Source of the DNA: Ahaetulla prasina
Lineage: Eukaryota; Chordata; Lepidosauria; Squamata; Colubridae
DNA: 64,000 nucleotides
Assembly: GCF_028640845.1 (NCBI RefSeq)
Contig: NC_080540.1
Location: 153,085,920-153,149,919, forward strand
Direction of reading: 5' to 3'
The notes beneath the pieces are model-generated. The model worked only from the letters and a program-made list of their open reading frames with translations, ran no database searches and was not told the origin of the DNA. The position numbers and the translations under genes were made by a program. Below are positions 44,102 to 55,199 of the stretch, piece after piece (the stretch's first letter is position 1; the number at the start of each line of letters is the position of its first letter).

Positions 44102-45169
44102 ATGGCTACTAAACCACCTAAGACTGGGGGTAGAAGGGGTTCTGAACCAGCTTTAGAAGATTTGATTAAAGAACAAGGGAAAGTCTTTGAAGAAAAGTTT
44201 AAGGAGATAATGGATAATAATGAGAAAATAAGAGAAGAAATAAAAGAGAATAATAAAAAAATAAGAGAAGATATTTTGATGGCTTTCCAAGGTTTGGCAA
44301 AAAGACTGGAGGTGGTGGAGGAGGAGGTGCAAGAAATTGCTCAGTCAAATCAGCAAATAGAAAATAGAATGGGGGGAATGCAAATTAAATTGGACAAAAA
44401 TGAAGATCAAGTGGTGGTGATGCAGTATAGAATGATGGAAGGAGCTCTGAGAATTAGGGGCTTGAATGAGGAGAAAGGAGAAGATTTAAAAAAAAATTTA
44501 TCAGAAGCTCTGGCTGAATTTATTGAACTTGATCCACAAGAGGTTGCTTATCAAATTGACAAAATTTATAGAGTTAATTCCTGGATTGCTAGGCAGAAGA
44601 AACTTCCTAGAGACATTGTGGTTTATTTTTTGAAAAGAACAGTGAGAAATCAAATTTTGCAAGTTGCATTTCAGAAAAACTTGAAAATAGGAGAACAGGA
44701 GCTGAAGGTTTTGAAAGAGATTCCTCCCAAGATGTTAAGGGATAGAAAGGACTTTACATTTTTTACACAAGAGCTTAAGAAATACCAGATTCAATTTAGA
44801 TGGGAGGTTCCAGTTGGTTTGACAGTGTATTATCAAGGAAGGAGATATCGTATTGATACAGTGCTTAAGGCCAAAGATTTTCTTTCCACCGTGCTGAAAC
44901 TTGAAGAAGAAATAATACAGAAAAGAATTCAAGAGACTCAAATGGGTGTGGAAGCTGAGGTGATTCCAGTGATGTTACCATCTGAGGAACAACCACAAGA
45001 ACAAAGATTGACAAGGGGAGCTCTTAAGTGTAAAGAAAAGGAGCAACAAACTCAAAGTAAAATTCAGGATTCTGCTACAGAAGCGGTGGGAGGAGCACGG
45101 CCGAAGATATGGGAGGACGATCTTCAGCTGATCGCTCAAAAGCTTCAGCAGGCCAGTAATGGCAAATAA
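44102..45169 (+). CDS. L1 ORF1 protein (RNA-binding nucleic-acid chaperone)
   Basis: The 355-codon intact frame starts at the first ATG after the 5' UTR. ORF1 proteins coat L1 RNA as trimers and help target-primed reverse transcription. Residues about 20-110 are rich in K, E and regularly spaced hydrophobics (VFEEKFKEIMDNNEKIREEI) and look like the trimerising coiled coil. Residues about 115-210 fit the RRM (MEGALRIRGLNEEKGEDL, LPRDIVVYFLKRTVRNQI). Residues about 225-280 fit the C-terminal domain (FRWEVPVGLTVYYQGRRYRI, AKDFLSTVLK). The tail is polar. Its stop overlaps the start of ORF2 by 11 nt. Length is normal for vertebrate ORF1. Confidence 0.92.
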   Translation: MATKPPKTGGRRGSEPALEDLIKEQGKVFEEKFKEIMDNNEKIREEIKENNKKIREDILMAFQGLAKRLEVVEEEVQEIAQSNQQIENRMGGMQIKLDKNEDQVVVMQYRMMEGALRIRGLNEEKGEDLKKNLSEALAEFIELDPQEVAYQIDKIYRVNSWIARQKKLPRDIVVYFLKRTVRNQILQVAFQKNLKIGEQELKVLKEIPPKMLRDRKDFTFFTQELKKYQIQFRWEVPVGLTVYYQGRRYRIDTVLKAKDFLSTVLKLEEEIIQKRIQETQMGVEAEVIPVMLPSEEQPQEQRLTRGALKCKEKEQQTQSKIQDSATEAVGGARPKIWEDDLQLIAQKLQQASNGK

Positions 45170-47406
45170 AATCTTGACTTGGAATGTCAATGGTTTGAAT
45201 TCAGCTCAGAAGAGAAGAAAAATATTTCATTATTTGAAACAATTTAGAAATGATGTAATTTGCTTACAAGAAACGCATATTAAACTATCAGATCAAAAGT
45301 ACTTAATAAACTCAAAGTTAGGTAAACATTTTGTTGCTTCAGCTTTGGAGAAAAAACATGGCATAGTGGTTTATTTGAGAAAAGATATACCAGCCAAGTT
45401 AATAGAGGCAGATATTCACGGAAGATATATTGCTATTGAACTTACAATAGAAACAAAAAGGACTCTCTTGTTTGGTATATATGCACCCAATCAGCAACAA
45501 GAAAATTTTTATAGAATGTTATATGATAAGTTGATTCTATGGGATTATAAATCGTGCATTATATTGGGAGATTGGAATGGAGTAATAGATACACGAAAGG
45601 ACAAGAGAATTTCTTCCAAGAAGATACCTGCACATGCAAAGCTGCCTAAATCCTTTTTTGACATGATAGAAGATTTCGAGTTGAGAGATGTATGGAGACT
45701 GCGGAATTTGGAGGAAAGAGACTATACTTTTTTCTCTGATAGGCATCAATCCTTCTCACGTATTGATTTTATTTTAATTTCTAATGATTTGCTTTTTAGG
45801 GTGAAGAAAACTAAGATATTTCCAAGATGTTTGTCTGATCATAGTCCTGTTTGGATGGAATTGCAATATGGAAAAGAAGGTAGAAGAACTTGGAGATTAA
45901 ATGAAAATTTGTTTAGATATCAGGATAATGTAAATCAATGTAAAAAGCAGATGAAAGAATTTTTTGATTATAATTTGAATAATGAAACATCGATAGAAAT
46001 GGTTTGGGACGCCAGTAAAGCTTTTATGAGAGGTGTATTAATATATATTAATAATAGACAGAGAAATAAGCAACAAAGACAGCGTAGGTATTTAGAAGAG
46101 GAAATTTATAAGAAACAACAATTATTAATACATAACCCGCATGATCAAAAACTTAAAGATGCAATAAAGTTATTACAGAATCAATTTAATATGATAATAG
46201 CTGATTAGGTGGCAACAAATATACAATATGCCAAACATAATACTTTTGTAATGCAAATAGACCTGGTAGGTGGTTAGCATATACCTTAAGGAAAAGACAA
46301 AAACAACGTACTATAGAAAAAATAGAATATAAAGGTAAAGAGAGATACCAACAGGATAAAATTAAAAAAGCTTTTTTAGAATATTATACAAATTTATATC
46401 TTAAAGATAATATATTGAATAGGATATTGATAAGTATTTGAAGGAATATAAGGTTAAAAATTTAACTTTAGAACAAACGGATGAATTGAATCGGCCTATA
46501 ACCTCGGAAGAAATTATTTTGGTAATTAAACAATTAAAGATGGGGAAAACTCCTGGTACGGATGGGCTTACAGTTAGTTATTATAGGAATTTACAGGATG
46601 AGATGTTAGGTCCACTTAAGGAATTATTTAATCAGATACAACTAGGAGGGGGAATTCTCATGGAGAACCTCTTTTATTTCATTGATACCAAAAGAGGAAC
46701 AGGATTGTTCTAAACCTGGGAATTATAGGCCAATCTCACTTTTAAATAATGATTATAAGATTTTTGTTAAAATAATAGCTAATAGATTAATGTTGATTTT
46801 GCAGCGAAGAATTCATAATGATCAATCTGGATTTATAAAAGGGAGACAGATGAGGAATAATGTTAGGCAGATTGTTAATTTACTGGAGTATTTAGAAAAG
46901 AAAAGTTTTATTCCAGCAGCATTTATTTTTCTCGATGCAGAGAAAGCTTTTGATCGATTGCATTGGGATTTTTTATTTAAATTAATAGAAAAGATGCAAT
47001 TTGGAGATGGTTTTACAAGAATAATTAGGGCAATTTATGGAGAGCAAACAGCACAGATTATAATCAATGGTAGCTTAACAGAACCTTTTAAGATTGCGAA
47101 AGGAACAAGACAGGGATGTCCTTTATCACCATTATTGTTTATTTTAACTCTAGAACCATTATTGGATAAAATACGAGAAGTAAAGGAGATAGAGGGAATT
47201 AGAGTTAGACAACATGAATATAAGCTGAGAGCTTTTGCAGATGACCTGGTGATTACTTTAACAAACCCTATAAATTCTAGTAAATCTTTGTTGGAAATAA
47301 TTGATCAATATGGGAAGGTTTCAGGGTTTAAGGTAAATCAGAAAAAGACAAAAGTGATAATAAAAAATATGGCCAGACAACAGAGTTATCAGACTGTTTT
47401 TGAATG
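45159..47406 (+). pseudogene. L1 ORF2 (endonuclease and reverse transcriptase), broken
   Basis: ATG at 45159 begins ILTWNVNGLNS, the APE-type endonuclease. Its residues appear in order: ICLQETHI (glutamate), LGDWNGVIDT (aspartate/asparagine), FSRIDFILIS and CLSDHSPVW (final histidine) by about 45850. The frame stops at 46206-46208, and coding text continues in other frames (46214-46440, 46438-46660, 46682-47406), so there are at least three frame breaks. Reverse transcriptase motifs are AAFIFLDAEKAFDRLHWDFL (A), GTRQGCPLSPLLF (B) and LRAFADDLVI (C, both aspartates intact). The C-terminal cysteine-rich region is deleted. The enzyme cannot be made as one protein. Confidence 0.9.
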
Positions 47407-47531
47407 ATTATGATGTATTATTTTTGATTGTTTTCGGGGGAAGTTAGGAATTGATGATTGTAGGGGTATAATTAAGTTGGGACGAAAATTTTTTAGCATA
47501 TGTTTGTTTTATTTTTAACTATACCTTGTGC

Positions 47532-47595
47532 TCGTTCCGGGAAGTCGGGGAGGGTTGTGAAGGGAGGGGAGGGAGGTGGGGGAAAGGGGGAAATT
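47532..47595 (+). other. G-rich tract in the L1 3' UTR (quadruplex candidate)
   Basis: GTCGGGGAGGGTTGTGAAGG and then GAGGGGAGGGAGGTGGGGG and AAGGGGG provide more than four runs of three or more G in close order. G-rich polypurine tracts in the L1 3' UTR are known from mammals. Confidence 0.75.
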
Positions 47596-47613
47596 TTCTG
47601 TAAAACTTTTTGA

Positions 47614-47645
<32 letters not shown>

Positions 47646-47652
<7 letters not shown>

Positions 47653-48005
47653 CTGTATATATATAAGTATGAGTATGTAATAACTAAATTAACTGGATAT
47701 AACGAAAGGAAACAATAGGACAGGAACGGTAGGCACTCTTGTGCTCTTATGCATGTCCCTTACAGACCTCTTAGAAATGGGGTGAAGTCAATAGTAGACA
47801 GTTTTTGGTTGACGATTTTGGGATTTTGGGAAGAGACCAAAGAGTCCGGTAGTGTATTCCAGGCATTAACAACTCTGTTACTGAAGTCATATTTTCTGCA
47901 ATCAAGATTGGAGCGGTTAACATTAAGCTTAAATCTATTGTGTGCTCGTGTATTGTTGCAATTGAAAGTGAAGTAGTCTTTGACAGGAAGGACATTGTAA
48001 TAGAT
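47646..48005 (-). mobile_element. CR1-group LINE, 3' coding end, right of the L1 insertion
   Basis: On the minus strand the text includes TIHEHTIDLSLM (38754-family in another frame) and, in frame, NRFKLNVNR and VVNAWN-type words, followed by TTCTAAGAGGTCTGTAAGGG. Sequence and orientation match 43417-43515 and the copy at 2273-2975. Confidence 0.75.
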
Positions 48006-48645
48006 GCTTGCAGATGTATATGTTTAGGGCAGGTGAAAATCTGTGGGTAGAACCATGTGATTTGCTGACTCTCGAAGGAAGCAAAGCTTATACTCTGCAG
48101 TTCCTTCTCAACAAAACGAAAAAGAACTGTTCCAACATGGTGATTTTACCTGGAGGGGTTTATTGTTGCTCTTGCAAAGAAAGCAGAAAGGCTGAGATGT
48201 AGTGCTGGTACATAGGACTAATTTATGCACAGGGATATATTAAACACAGGGCTATAAAATATGGCCCTTTGAGGCATGGATATAATTAAAATGACCAAAC
48301 TGTTCCACCATGAAGTCATTAGAAGCTACAGTCAATTTAATTGAATGCAAATCTTCTTTCACCTGCTTTTACTCTTTGAAGCTTTCCCTATCTATTACAA
48401 GGAAGAGTTGGGTTACATTTTATGTCTTTCTTATTTATTTATTTTATGAAGCTCTCAAGTGTACTCATTTAAAAGTATACTCATTTAACTATCCTGTACT
48501 GATACAAAATCCGCACTGTATAATGTTTATTAAGAAATATGACAATACTGCAATCACATTAAGGGCGAGTGAAGTTTTGGTCATGCAGACTGCTATTTAA
48601 AAAAAAAAAATCAGGCCTCAAAAAGTCTCTCCAAGAAGTAGCATC
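48006..48645. other. Unclassified non-coding DNA
   Basis: The frame 48310-48600 has no family motif. Confidence 0.4.
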
Positions 48646-49028
48646 AGCAGTTCTCGCCTTACAACCATTGCTTTAGTGACTGTTCAAAATTACAATTGTG
48701 ATTTACGACTTTTTCACACACTGATGATTTTTGCAACGTTCCCATGGTCACATGATCCAAATTCAGCCATTTGGCAACCGGCATATATTTATGTCGGTTG
48801 CAGGGTCCCTTCACCATGTCGTCACCTTTTGCCACCTTCTGACATGCAAAGTCAACAGGAAAGCCAGATTCAATTCACAACAATGTTACTAACTTAAAAA
48901 ACTGCAGCGATTCATTTAACAACTGTGGCAAGAAAGGTCATAAAACAGGGCAAGAGTCACTTAACAAGTGTCTTGTTTAGCAATGGAAATGTTGGGTTCA
49001 ATTGTGTTCATAAGTCAAGGACTAGCTG
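48646..49028 (+). mobile_element. CAGGTAGTCC family copy
   Basis: CAGTTCTCGCCTTACAACCA at the left and TAAGTCAAGGACTAGCTGCA at the right are inverted terminal repeats. The interior is shared with 49574, 51615 and 57203. Confidence 0.65.
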
Positions 49029-49070
49029 CAATGTACACATTGCCATCATGAACACTTGGTGTGTTAGTAC

Positions 49071-49208
49071 CAGTGGTGGGATTCAGCCAGTTTGCACCAC
49101 TTCAGGAGACCCGGTTGTTAACTTTCTGAGCTGTTTGGTGAACTGGTTGTTGGAAGAAATCATTAAGGCAGAGAACCGGAATGTTCAATGACTTGAATCC
49201 CATCACTG
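49071..49208. mobile_element. Short hAT-like MITE (CAGTGGTGGG ends)
   Basis: A 138-bp element. Left end CAGTGGTGGGATTCAGCCAG, right end GAATCCCATCACTG. Perfect 8-bp TSD GTTAGTAC (49063-49070, 49209-49216). Confidence 0.92.
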
Positions 49209-49216
49209 GTTAGTAC

Positions 49217-49571
49217 TCATGCATTTCAGTTACCAGTTGAGATGAGGCTGTATTAATATAATTGCCCTAGTGGCACAAGGGCTAAATTGTCTGAGTTTTG
49301 CCATCACATTTCCCCATTTCAAAGCCCAGACGTTTTTCTCTGCTTTGAACAAAATAACCCAAAGTATCTGATCATAGTACGATGCTTTGGTTGCGATAAC
49401 GACATCTGGTACTGAAATGCAATTTCCTGCCAGGTTCTCTGTCCATGTAACATAAATGACATACCATACTGAATTTGTCAATCCTCTGTTCACAGCAGAC
49501 GGCACTACAGAGTAGGGCTTACTGACGGGGTTTTTTTCCTGAATAAATTGATGAGGATTGTTAATCAGATA
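49217..49571. other. Unclassified non-coding DNA
   Basis: No gene or repeat is recognised. Confidence 0.4.
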
Positions 49572-49573
49572 TA

Positions 49574-49972
49574 GGTAGTCCTTGACTTACAAACAGTAAG
49601 TTACAACGTTCTTGTTTCAAAAGTTACAACGGCATTGACAAAAGTGACTTATGACATTTTTCAACCTTATATGACCGTTGCAGCATCCCCATAATCACGT
49701 GAATGAAAGTCAGATGCTTGGCAACTGACTCATATTTATGACAGTTGCGCTGTCCTGGGGTCATGTGGTCGCCTTTTGCATCCTTCTATACAAGCGAAGT
49801 CAACGGGGAAACCAGAATCACTTCACAACCGTGTTACTAACTTAAATAGCTCCAGTGATACACTTAACAACTGTGCTAAGAAAGGTCGTAAAATGGGGCA
49901 AAAGTCACTTAACAACTGTCTGGCTTAGCAACAGAAATGTTGGCTCAATTATGATCATGAGTCGAGTAGTCA
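49574..49972 (+). mobile_element. CAGGTAGTCC family copy
   Basis: The left end AGGTAGTCCTTGACTTACAA and the right end GAGTCGAGTAGTC are inverted repeats. A TA precedes the left end; the right border is unclear. Interior words: AGTGACTTATGAC, ATGGGGCAAAAGTCACTTAA. Confidence 0.65.
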
Positions 49973-50133
49973 TTTAATCTGAGTGAGAAGACTCTTCTTT
50001 CACTGACTTTTGCAGGGGGCAACGTTAAACGGGATGAATGACAGAAAAGGTCTGAAGGATGCAATGGCGCATCTCCAGAGGCTGTTCTTTATGGCTGTTT
50101 ATTGTGCATTTTTCTATATTTTTCCCTACACAT

Positions 50134-51064
50134 TTATTTATTTATTTATTTAATCATATTTATATACCGCCCTATCTCCCGAAGGACTCACAGGCGCTTA
50201 AAAACATATAAATACAGAATAAAAACAATTTAAAAACTTATTTTAAAGCCCGTTAATTAAAATATACAAATAAAACCCAATTAAAACCCAGAAATTTAAA
50301 ATCTAGCTCAGTCCTGCACAATTAAATAAGTATGTTTTAAGCCCGCGGCGGAAGGTCCGAAGGTCCGGAAGCTGACGGAGTCCGGGGGGTAGTTCGTTCC
50401 AAAGGGTGGGAGCCCCCACAGAAGGCCCTTCCCTGGCGCCGCAGACGACATTGCCTCGCTGACGGCACCCTGAGGAGACCCTCTCTGTGAGAGCGCACGG
50501 GTCGGTGAGAGGTATTTGGTAGCAGTAGGTGGTCCCGTAAATAACCCGGCCCAATGCCATGGAGCGCTTTAAAGGTGGTCACCAAGACCTTGAAGCGCAC
50601 CCGGAAGGCCACAGGTAGCCAGTGCAGTCTGCGCAGGATGGGTGTTATACGGGAGCCACGAGGGGCTCCATCTATCACCCGCGCAGCCGCATTCTGGACT
50701 AACTGCAGCCTCCGGATGCCCTTCAAGGGGAGCCCCATGTAGAGAGCATTGCAGTAATCCAGGCGAGACGTCACGAGTGCGTGAGTGACCGTGCATAGGG
50801 CATCCCGGTCCAGAAAGGGGCGCAACTGGCGTACCAGGCGAACCTGGTAGAACGCTCTCCTGGAGACGGCCGTCAAATGGTCTTCTAGAGACAGCCGTTC
50901 GTCCAGGAGGACGCCTAAGTTGCGGACCCTCTCCATCGGGGCCAATGACTCGCCACCGATGGTCAGCCACGGATTAAGCTGACTGTACCGGGATGCCGGC
51001 ATCCACAGCCACTCTGTCTTGGCGGGATTGAGCTTGAGCCTGTTTCTCCCCATCCAGACCCGTA
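50134..51064 (-). mobile_element. L2 LINE, 5'-truncated
   Basis: The minus-strand frames 50337-51060 encode the end of the reverse transcriptase and the C-terminus: WMGRNRLKLNPAKTEWLWMP, NLGVLLDERLSLEDHLTAVS, YCNALYMGLPLKGIRRLQLV. The 3' UTR ends at 50134-50165 with a TTTA run and ATACCGCCCTATCTCCC. A frameshift lies near 50430. It breaks off at 51064, just before the point that encodes RVW in the copy at 40983. It is close to the copy at 40527 but lacks its 25-nt duplication. Confidence 0.9.
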
Positions 51065-51612
51065 GGGAAGATGTGACATGTGGGGAATACCTGCTGATTA
51101 AGGCAGCTGTATTTAGGTTTCCAAATATAGTTCTGGAGCTGCGTAAGCAGGAGAATCTCTTATGGCTATATGATATTGCACACTGCATCTCTCCAGGCTC
51201 TAAAGAACAGGCTCTAAATACACTCAGAGTTTGGAATGTGAGAAAGCCAGGGGAGAATCAATGCGATGTCTGCTTGAGCTTATTCGTGGAGTTGATTTTT
51301 ATATTTGCTGCTTGAAAAATCCACTGATACGATAGAAGCCAACTGAACTGTATTTTACACAGCCATTATTCCTGGGATACATTTCCTGGAAACGAATATA
51401 AAATTCTAAGGCTAATTCATTGAAATTGGAAATTGAAACTACAGAAAGCAAAAAAGAGCTGGGTGTAGATTATGAAAGGGTTGCATTCATTAATTCTATT
51501 TAATTCATCTAAAAGGAAATAATGATGATAATACCTTTAGATAACCACCTGATCTCCACAGCCTGTGAATAACACTTATATGTAGCACCATGAAGAGTTT
51601 GAAAGATGTAAG
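51065..51612. other. Unclassified non-coding DNA
   Basis: No gene or repeat is recognised. Confidence 0.4.
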
Positions 51613-51614
51613 TA

Positions 51615-51988
51615 CAGATAGTCCTTGACTTACAACTATACTTGAACCCAAGTTTAAGCAAGACAGTTGTTAAGTGAGTTTTGCCCCATTCTGCAACCTT
51701 TCTTGCCACTGTTATTAAGTGAATCACTGCAGTTATTAAGTTAATAACACAGTTGTTAAGTGAATCTGGCTTCCCCATTGATTTTGCTTGTCAGAATGTC
51801 CCAAAAGGTGATCACATGACCTCAGGACATTGCAACCATCAGAAATACATGCCAATTAGCAAGTCATGTGATCATGGGGATGCTGCAGTGGACATAAGTG
51901 TGAAAAATAGTCATAAGTTACTTTTTTTTAGTGCCATTGTAACTTCAAACAATCACTAACTGAGTGGTTATAAGTTGAGAACTAGCTG
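51615..51988 (-). mobile_element. TA-flanked CAGGTAGTCC family copy (best-preserved ends)
   Basis: The left end CAGATAGTCCTTGACTTACA and the complement of the right end CAGCTAGTTCTCAACTTATA are inverted repeats, with TA outside both (51613-51614, 51989-51990). This pattern is typical of Tc1/mariner-type insertions. There is no transposase gene. Confidence 0.75.
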
Positions 51989-51990
51989 TA

Positions 51991-52384
51991 TATGACACCA
52001 AACAATATAGCAAAATGTAGAGAGTTATTTAGACATGTTTGTGGTCACAGACAAATAACATTTTTGATTTCTGGTTACTAAGGAGCAATATAGAAATTTA
52101 AAAGTTAAACATTGTGGTAGGAATACCCAGCCCAAGGTATTCTGAGCCATTGAAAAATATGTTTTTCAGAATTTCTAGCCAAAGTGGCTGTTGCATTCCC
52201 AAAACTACTAAAGAACGTAAGTTTGAGGGAAGTTAGTCTGCCAACATTTTAATTTTAGTTACCAAAACTATTCATAATGGAATATGTAAAGTTTCAAGAA
52301 CCTGCCAAGACCATTTAAATTCTCATTTGATTACTACTATTGATCTTAGGGTTGGTCTCCTTTGTGGCTAGAATGGAAGGATGT
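51991..52384. other. Unclassified non-coding DNA
   Basis: No gene or repeat is recognised. Confidence 0.4.
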
Positions 52385-52612
52385 TTGTTTGTTTGATTAA
52401 TTTTTGTCCCATCTTCATTACTTTATAAGCAACTCCAGGTGGTGAGCACACCCAATGCTACTTCCTCCTATTTTTCCAAAAACAACAACCCTGTAAGGTG
52501 GTGACAGTGATTGATTTAAGGTCACCCAGCAGGGTTTTATGCCTAAGGCAGAACTAGAACTCATGGTCCCCTGGTTTCTAGGCCATCACCTTAACTACTA
52601 AGCAAAGTGACT
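52385..52612 (-). mobile_element. tRNA-derived SINE
   Basis: On the minus strand: TTAGTAGTTAAGGTGATGGC head, ACCATGAGTTCTAGTTCTGC (B-box-like), GCTGGGTGACC and CACCTTACAGGGTTGTTGTT. It matches the outer SINE at 4588-5025 and supports its reconstruction. Confidence 0.75.
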
Positions 52613-52884
52613 CTCTTTACCCTCTCTTTACTTCTTTGTGGAAGTGTCCTATATTTTTAGAAGAGATTGAAGAGAGAGACACACACAGAAAGAGAAGTAA
52701 GCCTCAATTAGTAATTGGAACGTATTATCCTTGACGTAGAGGTACAGTAGCTTTTCTGAGGGAAAAAGTGCTAGTAACAGATTTGACAAATTGTCATATC
52801 TCAGCCTTTCTCCCACTGAGCAAGATACCTACTCTTTCCCGCTTGGGATTGGGATTGCTAGTTTGGAAGAAGGATGATAACTCA
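52613..52884. other. Unclassified non-coding DNA
   Basis: No gene or repeat is recognised. Confidence 0.4.
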
Positions 52885-53450
52885 CTTAAAGGCAGCCAGA
52901 CTACAAGCCCAGAACAAGAACGTATCCAGGAATATTCAGAATATTATTGCCAAAAAAGCCAATGCCGTCAAGGCTGCATACTGTATCCAGTTCTGGTCGC
53001 CACAATATAAAAAAGATGTTGAGACTCTGGAAAGAGTGCAGAGAAAAACAACCAAGATGATTAGGGGTCTGGAGGCTAAACAGTAATGAACATTGTGGGA
53101 ACTAGGTATATCTAGTCTAACAAAGAGAAGAACTAGGGGTGACATGATAGCAGTCTTCCAATATTTGAGGGGCTATCATAGAGAAGAGGGGGCTAATTTA
53201 TTCTCCAAAGCATCTTGAAGGCAGGATAAGGACTAATGAGTGGAAGATTATCAAAGAGAGATCCAAACCTAGAATTGAGGAGAAATTTCCAGACAGTAAG
53301 AACAATTAATCAGTGGAATGGCTTGCCTCCATCACTGGAGGTTTTTAAGAAGAAATTGGGCAAACATTTGTCTGAAATGGTAGGGTCTTCTGCTTGAGCA
53401 GAGAGTTGGACAATAGAAGATCTCTAAGGTCCTTTCCAACCTGTTATTCT
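52885..53450 (+). mobile_element. CR1 LINE 3' end with internal deletion
   Basis: [20 protein letters not shown] joins two regions of CR1 that are far apart in the copy at 20569 (AKKANTVLG and YCIQFWSP), so an internal piece is missing. [18 protein letters not shown] follows, then decayed C-terminal coding and the 3' motif AGTTGGACAATAGAAGATCT. It ends at GTTATTCT, abutting a Rex1-like tail in the opposite orientation. Confidence 0.85.
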
Positions 53451-53590
53451 AGAATAGAATAGAATAGAATAGAATAGAATAGAATAGAATAGAATAGAAT
53501 AGAATAGAATAGAATAGAATTTTTATTGGCCAAGTGTGATTGGACACACAAGGAATTTATCTTGGTGCATATGCTCTCAGTGTATGTTCA
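53451..53590 (-). mobile_element. Rex1-like LINE 3' tail with AATAG array
   Basis: An AGAAT array (53451-53520) then TTTTTATTGGCCAAGTGTGA and ACACAAGGAATTTATCTTGG. Only about 70 bp of UTR remains. Confidence 0.85.
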
Positions 53591-53650
53591 TATTTAGAAA
53601 GGAGTATTGGACTTTGCTAAGAGAGAGGTTAGTTCCATATAGGAGTGGAT

Positions 53651-53958
53651 CAGAGGTGGGTTTCAGCAGGTTCTGACCAGTTCTGGAGAGCTAGTAGTGG
53701 AAATTTTGAGTAGTTCAGAGAACCAATAGTAAAAATTCTGACTGCCCCCACCCCCATCTATTCTCTGCCTCCTGAGTCCCAGCTGATCGGGAGGAAGTAG
53801 GGATTTTGCAGTAACCTTCCTCTGGATTATAGAGTGAATGGAGATTTTGCAGTATCCTTCCCCTGCCACGCCCACCAAGCCACACCCACCAAGCCATGCC
53901 ACGCCCACCAAGCCACACCCACAGAACCGGTTGTAAAAAAAATTGAAACCCACCACTG
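53651..53958. mobile_element. Non-autonomous hAT-like element (CAGTGGTGGG family)
   Basis: Left end CAGAGGTGGGTTTCAGCAGG, right end TGAAACCCACCACTG. Perfect TSD GAGTGGAT (53643-53650, 53959-53966). Same family and length class as 10539 and 18184, opposite orientation to 10539. Confidence 0.93.
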
Positions 53959-53966
53959 GAGTGGAT

Positions 53967-55199
53967 GCCACTCCTATAAAAAATACTCAGACAATTATAG
54001 CAATTTTATTTGTAGCAAATTCCTTGATCATTGTGTTAACATTTAATAAAAACAGAAATTTAAAACATCATTGAGAGGCCTCTTCTTCCAAAAGTTCTCT
54101 AATGAAATTCAGCCTGCAATTCTTGAATCAACTGAATCTGGCTGATTAGGGAATTTTCAGACCTTAGAACAACAACGTCGCTATTCATCTGATTTCAGGT
54201 AATGTGCAAAAGAAATGTTTTTGATCTTAATAAGCTTCATAAACCATGCATTATGGAAGAGATCAGATGAAAAAAACTTTTAAGAAGAAATTCCTCTTTT
54301 AACCCAATGAAATGATAATTCAGGATGTCAAAAAAGAATCTTAATGAGGAAAGGGAAAATAGAGGAAGACAAAAGAAAACTCACAGAGAATTCCAAATAC
54401 AATCGATGAAACAAGCCTAACTAAACTGGTTACTTATTATTTAAATTACTATCTTGAGTTTCAGCACTTTTAGAATTCCTTGTAGAAAAAAACCAGAAAA
54501 AACCAGACAAAAAGTAGTCTGGCCCCAGTTTAGATGATCTTAAGTAAGCCTTCATTTTCCCATTCCTCTTTTCCAACTCTCAAATACCCAGTTTTGTAAA
54601 ATAAAGAGGATTTTAAGAGGCATCCTCTTTGGGGAGATGGATTGTCATTTTCTTCCAATTAAGCGAAAAGTTGCACCTCTAATGTAATGCCAACAAATTA
54701 AAAACCACTAACCTCTGAACCCATCATCCTAATTATCCTTGGTTGAATTAGGCACTGATTAGATTTTACCAGTTATGCCATTGTATATAAAGGATTATAT
54801 GGGCAACACAATTTTGGAAATTGAAAAGATGATTTCCATCTATTCAAACCCTCAGATAATCTAGGAAATTTGATTGCGGCATACCAAAAACTACGGGGAG
54901 TTATAAAGACTGTGTTGTTGACATACACAGAGCAATGCAGGAGAAGCTGTTCTTTATAACTTTTTTTCTTTTTTTGTGATAGCAGTTTGAATCTGGTACC
55001 AATCTTGGGTTAGAAACTAGGGCAGATGCAAAGGAAATTATCTGATTCTCTGTACAAATACCTATCTTTGTGCAATTTTTGGCTAGTGTTCGACATTTTA
55101 AAGTATTTCCTATGTTCCAATATTGCTAGAGAAACAGCTATAGACTGGAGAGATATAATATCCCTCATAAAAGTTCACCTGTGTTCTAGAGTGGATGAT
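53967..55199. other. Unclassified AT-rich non-coding DNA
   Basis: No gene or repeat is recognised in these 1.2 kb. Confidence 0.4.

Larger units (their letters stand above)
43516..47645 (+). mobile_element. L1 LINE with both ends, internally deleted
   Basis: The 11-bp TSD GTATATACTGT flanks it (43505-43515, 47646-47656). Order: 5' UTR of about 590 bp, ORF1, ORF2 and a 3' UTR with a G-rich tract and a TA-rich tail. At 4.1 kb it is shorter than the ~6 kb or more of complete vertebrate L1s. The C-terminal part of ORF2 is missing between the reverse transcriptase and the 3' UTR, near 47400. It sits in a CR1-group LINE. ORF1 is intact, so the copy is fairly recent, but ORF2 is dead. Confidence 0.92.
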
